A stretch of 64,000 nt of DNA from Lacihabitans sp. CCS-44. Its GTDB lineage: Bacteria; Bacteroidota; Bacteroidia; Cytophagales; Spirosomataceae. The translations under genes and the position numbers were made by a program. Position 1 is the stretch's first letter. Every line of letters starts with the position of its first letter. Below the pieces are notes generated by a model. It had not been told where the DNA came from. It searched no databases and worked only from the letters and a program-made list of their open reading frames with translations. The stretch spans positions 248,001 to 312,000 of the forward strand of contig NZ_RJUE01000001.1 in NCBI RefSeq assembly GCF_024343735.1. Reading direction: 5' to 3'. Shown here piece after piece: positions 17,101 to 25,700 of this stretch.

Positions 17101-18247
17101 TTTGGTTTCATTTAAATCCAAAAATAAAGTTGTAACTAAGAACAAAAACCTCATTAAAAAGAAAGATGGTACAATTGAAAAAATAGAATTAACTCCAAGG
17201 GGGCAGCTTCACAAAGAAACCGTTTATGGAAAAATAAAATCCAATGTAGTTGAGGTTGTAAAAATTGGTGGAGATTTTAGTTTAGAAAAAATAAAAACTG
17301 TTTGTAATCCCATATTTAGAGAATTACTAACCTCTAGACTCGCTCAATTTGAGAATGATCCGAAAAAAGCATTTGTTGGAAAAAACTCGCTTGAGAAAAA
17401 TCCTATTTACATTGATTCCTTAAAAACAGAAAAAATGCCTGAGAAGGTAAAAATTAGCTACTTTGAAGATGAGTATACCATAAAAAAAGAGGTGGGCCCT
17501 GACTTGAAAGTTGATAAAGTAATTGATAAGGGAATTAGAAAAATATTGGAAGTAAGACTTAAACATTTTGATAACAATCCCAAAAAAGCATTCGTTGATC
17601 TGGAAAAAAATCCAATTTGGCTGAATGAGGAAAAAGGAATTGCTATAAAAAGAGTGACTATTTCGGGGGTTAAAAATGTTGAAGCCTTACACACAAAACA
17701 AAACCACTTAGGCCAGACCATTTTAGATGAAAAAGGTAATCCAATGCCATCCGATTATGTTAGTACTGGTAATAATCACCACGTTGCCATTTACAGAGAC
17801 CAAAACGAAAAACTACAAGAAGAAATAGTGTCTCTTTATGAGGCAGTTGCCAGAGTAAATGTTGGGTTACCAATTATTGACAAAAATCCTAAAAATGAAA
17901 AGGGAGAGCCAAATAACTGGAAACTTCTATTTACCATGAAACAAAACGAGTATTTCGTTTTTCCTGACTCCGATTTTGACCCAAAAGAAATAGATTTGCT
18001 TGATCCCAAAAATGCTGGTGAAATAAGTAAACGATTATTTAGAGTTCAAAAAATGTCAATTATAAAATATGGAAATATTACAATACGAGATTTTGTATTT
18101 AGAAACCACTTAGAGACAACCATAGTTGACAAGAAAGAATTACAAGGTATAACTTACCATCAAATAAAGAGTTTAGAACCGTTAGAAAGAATTGTAAAGG
18201 TCAGAGTCAATCATTTGGGAAATATTGTTCATGTAGGAGAGTATTAA
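14111..18247 (+). CDS. cas9: Type II-C CRISPR-associated endonuclease Cas9
   Basis: 1378 residues, long for II-C but in the range of Bacteroidota Cas9. It cuts target DNA matching a crRNA paired with tracrRNA. RuvC-I is LGLDLGTTSIGWAL (Asp8). An Arg-rich bridge helix follows (RGARRNLDRFQLRRKNLL). RuvC-II is IRIELARELKKS (Glu673). The HNH core is FDIEHIIPKAKLFDDSFSN with catalytic His758. RuvC-III is NDHRHHAMDALTVAF (His924, Asp927). All catalytic residues are present, so it should be active. Residues about 1069-1100 and 1142-1173 are an internal duplication (both contain NPIxx after PKKAFV). ATG at 14111; cas1 follows after a hairpin. Confidence 0.97.
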   Translation: MKTILGLDLGTTSIGWALIKEAENSENSSIVKLGTRIIQYDNFSKVDKTGKVSESKDPVADFNAGRGLSPNADRTAKRGARRNLDRFQLRRKNLLEILKEHNIIDENFVYAEDFKNSTFSSYRIRANATAEKISLSDFAKILLMINKKRGYKSSRKSKSEDEGMAVDGMAIAKEMYENDLTPGQYVFQRLKSNKKFIPDFYRSDIQNELNKVWEAQKVHHPQILTDEFKKQLTGKGLKATKEIFLGKYKIYTSDNKAQDKTLQKYDWRVKALTEKLDEEVLAFVISEINSNLNSSSGYLGAISDRSKELYFKKKTVGQYLYEQLERNRHARLKSQVFYRQDYLDEFERIWNIQAKYHKELTDNLKVEIRDVVIFYQRKLKSQKHLISNCEFEKYHKVIPKSSPLFQEFKIWQVLNNIELTNLATKEIIRPEDEELKFLFEELNIKGKLSKKQIIELLGYSEKVYDLNFKEIEGNNTNKSLYEAFRNILEREGYDLDLSTPADSIKNQTKILFNEAGINTSILEFDAEIDGDEFDKQTSHQLWHCLYSIEEDQELLNVLSKKFNFKEEYAKILSNISLQPDHGNLSSRAIKRIIPFLIAGNKYSEACALAGYNHSSSLTKEENESRVLKDQLDLLPKNSLRNPVVEKILNQMVHVINSVIKDPTLGKPDEIRIELARELKKSAKERDQMSANIAKATLEHEKFRKEIQAPPFSVKNPTRNDIIRYKLYLELATNGFHTIYSNTYIPAEQLFSKNFDIEHIIPKAKLFDDSFSNKTLEKRDINLKKADLTAFDFVTSNYPKEEIERFKNTVERLYREKSIGKAKYNKLLLPGNKIPEGFIERDLRDTQYIAKKAKQMLLEVFRNVTSTSGAVTDRLREDWGLVNIMQEINFDKFKKLGLTESIEKKDGSIKERITDWTKRNDHRHHAMDALTVAFTKPAFIQYLNNLNAKDQNTSKGKEILGIEAKYLEKIKEGSNGKKVFKQPLNNFRSIAKNHLEEILVSFKSKNKVVTKNKNLIKKKDGTIEKIELTPRGQLHKETVYGKIKSNVVEVVKIGGDFSLEKIKTVCNPIFRELLTSRLAQFENDPKKAFVGKNSLEKNPIYIDSLKTEKMPEKVKISYFEDEYTIKKEVGPDLKVDKVIDKGIRKILEVRLKHFDNNPKKAFVDLEKNPIWLNEEKGIAIKRVTISGVKNVEALHTKQNHLGQTILDEKGNPMPSDYVSTGNNHHVAIYRDQNEKLQEEIVSLYEAVARVNVGLPIIDKNPKNEKGEPNNWKLLFTMKQNEYFVFPDSDFDPKEIDLLDPKNAGEISKRLFRVQKMSIIKYGNITIRDFVFRNHLETTIVDKKELQGITYHQIKSLEPLERIVKVRVNHLGNIVHVGEY

Positions 18248-18263
18248 ACTAATTGGCACATCA

Positions 18264-18296
18264 TTTGTAATGGCTTTATTATAAAGCCATTACAAA
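18264..18296 (+). promoter_or_regulatory. 15-bp perfect hairpin abutting the cas1 start codon
   Basis: TTTGTAATGGCTTTA (18264-18278) and TAAAGCCATTACAAA (18282-18296) are exact reverse complements with a 3-base loop. The right arm ends one base before the cas1 ATG and the left arm begins 17 bases after the cas9 stop. In the cas9-cas1 mRNA it would cover the cas1 initiation region. No T run follows, so it is more likely an attenuator, RNase site or translational brake than a terminator. Confidence 0.7.
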
Positions 18297-18297
18297 C

Positions 18298-19227
18298 ATG
18301 ATAAAACGCACACTCTATTTTGGAAATCCTGCGTATCTCTCCATGAGAAACGAACAGTTGGTATTGAAATATCCAGCTGTAGAAAAAAACGTTACTTTGC
18401 CAGTTCACTTCAAGAAAGAAGCTGAGACTACCGTACCGATAGAAGACATCGGAATGGTTATCATTGATCACCGACAGATTACTATCACGCATGACTTATG
18501 CGAGAAACTCATCGAAAACAACTCAGCCATTGTTTGGTGCGATGCGAAGCATCAACCTACAGGCATGACACTACCCTTTGCAGCTAACGATACTCTTTCT
18601 GAGAAAACCAGATACCAAATAGAAGCATCAGAGCCACTCAAGAAACAATTGTGGCGACAAACTATTGAGGCCAAAATATTAAACCAAGCTGCGGTATTAA
18701 AGCATTTTGGCAATCCGCACCAAGACCTTATCAATATGTCTAACCAGGTCCTAAGTGGCGATAACGGGAATATGGAAGGAAGAGCTGCGGCTAAATATTG
18801 GGACAAAATGCTCGAACAATTTGATACAACAAGGGGCAGATTCGATGGACCACCCAACAATTTCCTTAACTACGCCTATGCCATACTTCGAGCAACAGTT
18901 GCCCGCAACTTGGTAGGAAGTGGCTTATTACCTGTTTTAGGTATTCATCACCGCAACAAGTACAATGCCTATTGTTTGGCAGATGACATCATGGAACCCT
19001 ACCGACCTATTATAGACCAGCATATATTTGATTACATCGAGCTACAGCAGTTTTTGCCAGAAGAATTGGGTAAAAAAGAAAAAGCCCATATTCTAGACTT
19101 GGTGAATATCGATGTAGAAATAGAAGGCAAAAAAAGTCCGCTCATGGTGGGTGTGCAACGCACCACAGCCTCAGTGATGAAATGTTTTATGGGCGAAAGT
19201 AGAAAAATTTCCTATCCAACTTTATAA
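18298..19227 (+). CDS. cas1: CRISPR integrase Cas1 (type II-C)
   Basis: 309 residues, starting with the II-C hallmark MIKRTLYFGNPAYLS. Cas1 with Cas2 inserts new spacers next to the leader. The catalytic set is visible: Glu160 in GNMEGRAAAKYW, His217-His218 in LGIHHRNKYN, and the acidic group in LADDIMEPYRP. The start is fixed by the family N-terminus even though a hairpin lies directly upstream. cas2 follows after 4 bases, so the two are co-transcribed. Confidence 0.97.
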   Translation: MIKRTLYFGNPAYLSMRNEQLVLKYPAVEKNVTLPVHFKKEAETTVPIEDIGMVIIDHRQITITHDLCEKLIENNSAIVWCDAKHQPTGMTLPFAANDTLSEKTRYQIEASEPLKKQLWRQTIEAKILNQAAVLKHFGNPHQDLINMSNQVLSGDNGNMEGRAAAKYWDKMLEQFDTTRGRFDGPPNNFLNYAYAILRATVARNLVGSGLLPVLGIHHRNKYNAYCLADDIMEPYRPIIDQHIFDYIELQQFLPEELGKKEKAHILDLVNIDVEIEGKKSPLMVGVQRTTASVMKCFMGESRKISYPTL

Positions 19228-19231
19228 TGCC

Positions 19232-19570
19232 ATGTCATTAGAAAGACTAAACCAATACCGAATCATGTGGGTAATTGTATATTTTGACTTACCAACCGAA
19301 ACCAAGAAAGATAAGCGAGCTTATCAGGATTTCAGAAAGGCACTACAAAAAGACGGCTTCCGAATGATGCAGTATTCTGTATATTTTCGCCATTGCAACA
19401 GCAGAGAAAACGCCGAAGTACACAAACGAAGGGTAAAAAATCAAATGCCAGCCAAAGGAAACATTATAGTTTTCGAAATAACGGATGCCCAATTTGGAAG
19501 AATGGAGTTTTATAATGGCTATAAACGTACCCAATCCAAAGAGAATCCTCAACAATTGGAAATGTTCTAA
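19232..19570 (+). CDS. cas2: CRISPR-associated Cas2
   Basis: 112 residues with the Cas2 ferredoxin-like core beginning MWVIVYFDLPTETKKDKRAY; the Asp is the usual metal-site residue. The rest (FRMMQYSVYFRHC, GNIIVFEITDAQF) fits II-C Cas2. It forms the dimer at the heart of the Cas1-Cas2 integrase. No csn2 or cas4 is present, which together with Cas9 defines subtype II-C. The array leader starts right after its stop. Confidence 0.96.
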   Translation: MSLERLNQYRIMWVIVYFDLPTETKKDKRAYQDFRKALQKDGFRMMQYSVYFRHCNSRENAEVHKRRVKNQMPAKGNIIVFEITDAQFGRMEFYNGYKRTQSKENPQQLEMF

Positions 19571-19677
19571 TAAAAAAAATGCACCAAAATAGTACATATC
19601 CTTCAGATAAGTATTTGATTTTTTAATTCTAATATCTGATTTAAAATATTGATATTCTGATATTTACACACAGGTAT
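19571..19677. promoter_or_regulatory. CRISPR leader with 18-bp inverted repeat to the first repeat
   Basis: 107 AT-rich bases between cas2 and repeat 1. Positions 19649-19666 (TTGATATTCTGATATTTA) are the exact reverse complement of 19685-19702 inside repeat 1. The pair would form an 18-bp stem with an 18-base loop spanning the leader-repeat junction. In minus-strand transcription this hairpin closes the last crRNA unit. This end is taken as the leader because all nearby repeats are identical while the far end is degenerate. Confidence 0.7.
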
Positions 19678-22600
19678 GTTGTCATAAATATCAGAATATC
19701 AAAGTACGAAAGCAAATCACAACTAGCCATTCCATGTGTTTCTATTTATTTCTGTTGTCATAAATATCAGAATATCAAAGTACGAAAGCAAATCACAACA
19801 GTAATACCTCAGGGACGACAGGGCAAGTGGTTGTCATAAATATCAGAATATCAAAGTACGAAAGCAAATCACAACGGAGAAGTATTTAGTGCTTTACAAA
19901 ACAATGTTGTCATAAATATCAGAATATCAAAGTACGAAAGCAAATCACAACTGACGGAAAGCCCTTTACGTTGTACTCGAGGTTGTCATAAATATCAGAA
20001 TATCAAAGTACGAAAGCAAATCACAACAAGTCGGTGGTCGTGCCTAAAGACTTCATTGTTGTCATAAATATCAGAATATCAAAGTACGAAAGCAAATCAC
20101 AACAAGTCTTTCTTGAAGTCTTTCATTACTGTGTTGTCATAAATATCAGAATATCAAAGTACGAAAGCAAATCACAACAAGCCGAGGTCAAACAACATGG
20201 GTGGGTTGGTTGTCATAAATATCAGAATATCAAAGTACGAAAGCAAATCACAACTCGGCGTATTCTCGGGTTTTGGTACGGTAAGTTGTCATAAATATCA
20301 GAATATCAAAGTACGAAAGCAAATCACAACGTATTTTTTTTGTGGTTCTTGCTTGGCAGGTTGTCATAAATATCAGAATATCAAAGTACGAAAGCAAATC
20401 ACAACTCGAAGCTTTAGAGCTTCTTTTTGAAACTGGTTGTCATAAATATCAGAATATCAAAGTACGAAAGCAAATCACAACACCTAACAAATCCTTTAAA
20501 TTCTACCTTGTGTTGTCATAAATATCAGAATATCAAAGTACGAAAGCAAATCACAACTAAATATTACGACCATAAATCTTAACAGTGTTGTCATAAATAT
20601 CAGAATATCAAAGTACGAAAGCAAATCACAACCACTTGGCCAGCGTGGACTTGAAGGAATGGGTTGTCATAAATATCAGAATATCAAAGTACGAAAGCAA
20701 ATCACAACATCATTGCTTGCACACTATCAGGCAACGAGGTTGTCATAAATATCAGAATATCAAAGTACGAAAGCAAATCACAACAAGGCCAATGGTCTTG
20801 AGTTTTTTTGTTAGTTGTCATAAATATCAGAATATCAAAGTACGAAAGCAAATCACAACCAAGAACAAGCACAAGTGTTTTGAGATATGGTTGTCATAAA
20901 TATCAGAATATCAAAGTACGAAAGCAAATCACAACTACCGCCTGTTGTGCTGCCCTATCGGTCTCGTTGTCATAAATATCAGAATATCAAAGTACGAAAG
21001 CAAATCACAACCATCAGCCATGTTCTACGATATTTTAAAGGTTGTCATAAATATCAGAATATCAAAGTACGAAAGCAAATCACAACTGGCTTTTATGATG
21101 GGGAGGCCAGCAAATGGTTGTCATAAATATCAGAATATCAAAGTACGAAAGCAAATCACAACAAAAGGCTCGGAAGTCAAAAAGAAATGAATGTTGTCAT
21201 AAATATCAGAATATCAAAGTACGAAAGCAAATCACAACGCACAAGGCTTAAGGATGGAACTTGAAGAAGTTGTCATAAATATCAGAATATCAAAGTACGA
21301 AAGCAAATCACAACACTTACTTGACAACACAACCCTTAAATATGTTGTCATAAATATCAGAATATCAAAGTACGAAAGCAAATCACAACTTTGAAACTAA
21401 AATAAAACTTTTTACATTTGTTGTCATAAATATCAGAATATCAAAGTACGAAAGCAAATCACAACAAAGAGAAACGGAGAAAATTGAAAAAACGGGTTGT
21501 CATAAATATCAGAATATCAAAGTACGAAAGCAAATCACAACCAGACCACTACGAATATATATATAACTGATGTTGTCATAAATATCAGAATATCAAAGTA
21601 CGAAAGCAAATCACAACTATGAGGAACCTCTTCGCCACAAAATACACGTTGTCATAAATATCAGAATATCAAAGTACGAAAGCAAATCACAACCCTGTAC
21701 AAAAAGATTATTTTCATTGTCACGTTGTCATAAATATCAGAATATCAAAGTACGAAAGCAAATCACAACAGACGAAGAGTTTTTTGTAAGAAATAAAAAG
21801 TTGTCATAAATATCAGAATATCAAAGTACGAAAGCAAATCACAACCCATTGAAACTTACTTTAAAAATTTGCCTTGTTGTCATAAATATCAGAATATCAA
21901 AGTACGAAAGCAAATCACAACTTCCATCTAAACCTCCATCACCGCTGTATTGTTGTCATAAATATCAGAATATCAAAGTACGAAAGCAAATCACAACTAC
22001 AGCCCTTGCCACTGGTATGGCTTTATGTTGTCATAAATATCAGAATATCAAAGTACGAAAGCAAATCACAACTACCAAAAAGAAATATTGGAAACAATAG
22101 AAGTTGTCATAAATATCAGAATATCAAAGTACGAAAGCAAATCACAACTACACTTGTGAGAGTTGCCTAATACATTCAGTTGTCATAAATATCAGAATAT
22201 CAAAGTACGAAAGCAAATCACAACTGTCATCAATATCGACACTCACAACACTTTGTTGTCATAAATATCAGAATATCAAAGTACGAAAGCAAATCACAAC
22301 TACTTTACAGGGCATATACTGGTAACTTTAGTTGTCATAAATATCAGAATATCAAAGTACGAAAGCAAATCACAACCTTTTTCTAAATCGACTTCAATGT
22401 CCTAATGTTGTCATAAATATCAGAATATCAAAGTACGAAAGCAAATCACAACTACCTGGTTGGCGTACAGCTCGTGATTCCGGTTGTCATAAATATCAGA
22501 ATATCAAAGTACGAAAGCAAATCACAACACGCCAGTTAGAGCCGTCAGTCTTGTAAGTGTTGTCATAAATATCAGAATATCAAAGTACGAAAGCAAATCA

Positions 22601-24472
22601 CAACTTTCAGGGTGTTGTTAGTGTCGTTGTTTCAGTTGTCATAAATATCAGAATATCAAAGTACGAAAGCAAATCACAACCAAGTTCAAATTAATGAATT
22701 GGGGTCAAAAGTTGTCATAAATATCAGAATATCAAAGTACGAAAGCAAATCACAACTAATATGGCACAAGTAAGAAGAATTATTGAGTTGTCATAAATAT
22801 CAGAATATCAAAGTACGAAAGCAAATCACAACAAAAAACACCAACGAGTAAAATAATCTTTTGTTGTCATAAATATCAGAATATCAAAGTACGAAAGCAA
22901 ATCACAACCACCGTGATCGCTTGCAGCATAATACCACAGTTGTCATAAATATCAGAATATCAAAGTACGAAAGCAAATCACAACTGCTTTACAGGGTTTA
23001 TACCAACAATTTCAGTTGTCATAAATATCAGAATATCAAAGTACGAAAGCAAATCACAACGCATGGGTTTGGGGCTTCTTTAGTGGAAAAGTTGTCATAA
23101 ATATCAGAATATCAAAGTACGAAAGCAAATCACAACCATGCCAACTATGGTGTGCCTGAATGTTTGTTGTCATAAATATCAGAATATCAAAGTACGAAAG
23201 CAAATCACAACACAACCCAAAACGAACAACTCACAACTCGCGTTGTCATAAATATCAGAATATCAAAGTACGAAAGCAAATCACAACTTTTACGTGGCTA
23301 TCCGTTTCGGCCACTTCGTTGTCATAAATATCAGAATATCAAAGTACGAAAGCAAATCACAACTTCCAGTCCATTGTTTCAGTCCGCCATCACGTTGTCA
23401 TAAATATCAGAATATCAAAGTACGAAAGCAAATCACAACAGTCCAAGCTGATTCTTGCAGGATGGACAAGTTGTCATAAATATCAGAATATCAAAGTACG
23501 AAAGCAAATCACAACTTGAACGCTGCAAATAAATTACTAACGTTTGTTGTCATAAATATCAGAATATCAAAGTACGAAAGCAAATCACAACCCGTAGTAT
23601 CCACGGCTGCTGCCTATTCCTGTTGTCATAAATATCAGAATATCAAAGTACGAAAGCAAATCACAACACTGCCGAAAACAACGGATTCCACTCGTAAGTT
23701 GTCATAAATATCAGAATATCAAAGTACGAAAGCAAATCACAACTATGAGGAACCTCTTCGCCACAAAATACACGTTGTCATAAATATCAGAATATCAAAG
23801 TACGAAAGCAAATCACAACAGTAGACACGCCACTTCGGACGGAACGCCAGTTGTCATAAATATCAGAATATCAAAGTACGAAAGCAAATCACAACTATTC
23901 TTTTTATATCTATCCCTATCCGTATGTTGTCATAAATATCAGAATATCAAAGTACGAAAGCAAATCACAACTAGAAGATAAAATAAACAAGTGGGCTGAT
24001 GGTTGTCATAAATATCAGAATATCAAAGTACGAAAGCAAATCACAACAATCCCCGATTTCCATATTTAGATAAATTAGTTGTCATAAATATCAGAATATC
24101 AAAGTACGAAAGCAAATCACAACAGATAACAACAAACAATAATGTGGTTAATAGTTGTCATAAATATCAGAATATCAAAGTACGAAAGCAAATCACAACA
24201 TATTACAGCATCGGCATTGACTAATGCAAGTTGTCATAAATATCAGAATATCAAATCGGAACGCCGACCGGAACGAAACCAAATCACAACGCAAAAATAA
24301 GAATTATTTTGTTTAGTTTAGTTGTTATAAATATCAGAATATCAAATCGGAACGCCGACCAGAACGAAAGCAAATCACAACTCTTACACAAATGTAAATC
24401 AAAATATTTTAGTTGTCATAAATATCAGAATATCAAATCGGAACGCCGACCAGAACGAAAGCAAATCGCAAC
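19678..24472 (-). CRISPR. CRISPR array: 63 repeats, 62 spacers of 29-30 nt
   Basis: 60 repeats of one 46-bp type start at 19678 and recur every 75-76 bases to 24154; I saw no substitutions when reading them. The repeat begins GTTGTCATAAATATC and ends GCAAATCACAAC, with imperfect palindromic ends. Three more repeats (24230, 24321, 24412) are 61 bp: the central GTAC is replaced by 19 bases starting TCGGAACGCCGACC. They also carry point changes. The strand is given as minus because the tracrRNA anti-repeat pairs with the minus-strand repeat (GTTGTGATTTGCTTTC start, as in other Bacteroidota II-C repeats). Spacers at 21618-21647 and 23744-23773 are identical. Confidence 0.98.
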
Positions 24473-24510
24473 AAGTTCTCGACTAGGCTCGAACTGGCAT
24501 TGATGGTGGC

Positions 24511-24569
24511 GAATATCAAATTACAACACCAAATTCGAGGTCAGGTATGACACGAAAACAAATCATAAC
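24511..24569. repeat. Decayed CRISPR repeat beyond the array end
   Basis: The left piece GAATATCAAA and the right piece ACGAAAACAAATCATAAC match the two ends of the CRISPR repeat with about 30 unrelated bases between, and a 38-base gap separates it from the last recognisable repeat. It reads as a fourth, older variant unit. Confidence 0.6.
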
Positions 24570-24891
24570 TGGGTTCTTGGACTACCACTCCAGCTGACAA
24601 ATACTGTCATTATTATCAATTAGGTCCCTAAATTTCGGTTTGCTTTCCAGACGATCGTAAATCATGACCTATTGTAGTTCTAAACGATTCTGTCACTCAA
24701 CAGCAAATCTACAGTTTTGCTTTCAGCTAAATGTCATTTTTGAGAAAATTCCTAAAATACGAATTGCCTAAAAACGAGTAGCATACCGAATAATAAATAT
24801 ATTTTTTTATATTATCCGAATAATCTACTTTTGATTTTTCGACCGTTCAATAAAGATTCTATTTTCCTTAAAAGTCATTAAATCACAAGTC
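24570..24891. other. Gene-free stretch between array and response regulator
   Basis: No coding frame and no further clear repeat units. It may hold the upstream promoter of the minus-strand array transcript if one exists, but no exact TAnnTTTG box was found on that strand. Confidence 0.4.
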
Positions 24892-25530
24892 ATGTACGAT
24901 TCTGTTAATACAAGAATCATGATTTTAAGCAATCAATCTTTATACAATGATGCTTTGAAATCTTTGCTGAATACCGAAAATAAAGACTTCCAAGTGGACG
25001 GTCTTAACACTGAAGATCCCACCACATCAGAAAGCATCAAATCTTTTCAGCCTGAGGTAATTCTATTAGATGCAAACGGTATGGGAAAAAACATTTGGGA
25101 TTTTTTAAACCTCACACACAAACAGTTTCCGTCGATTAAAATAATAATGTTGGCCAATAGCAACGAGCAAGTTTATCTTGATTATGCACATAAAAATGGT
25201 GCCGCTGGGTATATCCTCAAATCGTCACCTAAGGAATTGTTGGTGGCGGCTATAAGAATCGTTTTGAAGGAAGGCTCGTTTTATGACCCAGGCATAAAGA
25301 CTTACAATAAAAATGGTATTCACCACAAAATCCAAGAAAAGTATAAACTTAGCAGTCGTGAATTAGAAATTATTATACTCATCAAAGACGGTCTATCGTC
25401 TAAAGACATGGCAAACTCTTTGGGAATTAGCTTCCACACTATAGAAGCTCACCGCAAAAACATCTATAATAAGCTACAAATCAATAAAGTGACAGAACTT
25501 TTAAAAATATTTGCCGAATTAGGCGGATGA
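24892..25530 (+). CDS. NarL/FixJ-type regulator with atypical receiver domain
   Basis: 212 residues. Residues 7-125 are a receiver fold: the phospho-acceptor position Asp60 (VILLDANG) and Lys110 (GYILKSS) are kept, but the acidic pair that binds magnesium is replaced by Ser13-Asn14 (IMILSNQSLY). Residues about 148-212 are a LuxR-type helix-turn-helix (LSSRELEIIILIKDGLSSKD, then GISFHTIEAHRKNIYNKLQI). DNA binding is therefore likely, but normal phosphorylation is doubtful. No sensor kinase is next to it. Targets unknown. Confidence 0.85.
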   Translation: MYDSVNTRIMILSNQSLYNDALKSLLNTENKDFQVDGLNTEDPTTSESIKSFQPEVILLDANGMGKNIWDFLNLTHKQFPSIKIIMLANSNEQVYLDYAHKNGAAGYILKSSPKELLVAAIRIVLKEGSFYDPGIKTYNKNGIHHKIQEKYKLSSRELEIIILIKDGLSSKDMANSLGISFHTIEAHRKNIYNKLQINKVTELLKIFAELGG

Positions 25531-25667
25531 CCAAACCTTTCCTGCTAAAACACATTTTTTTAGAATAAAATGGCCTTTTGATTTTACTGAAATCACGAGG
25601 CTATTTTTTTTAGGTCTAGTAACTGTAAGCCAATCAATTTATTTAAGCTATTCTTGAAATAGACCCA

Positions 25668-25675
25668 TATATTTG
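25668..25675 (+). promoter_or_regulatory. -7 box TATATTTG upstream of the M1 peptidase
   Basis: Exact match to TAnnTTTG, 25 bases before the ATG. No TTG at the -33 spacing. Confidence 0.45.
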
Positions 25676-25700
25676 TAAAAAATCAAATCCGACCTCATTT

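Noticed and set aside
20034-24503. Plus-strand frames in the array (VVINIRISKYESKSQ-type peptides)
   Set aside because: They are translations of the CRISPR repeats; the array is not coding.
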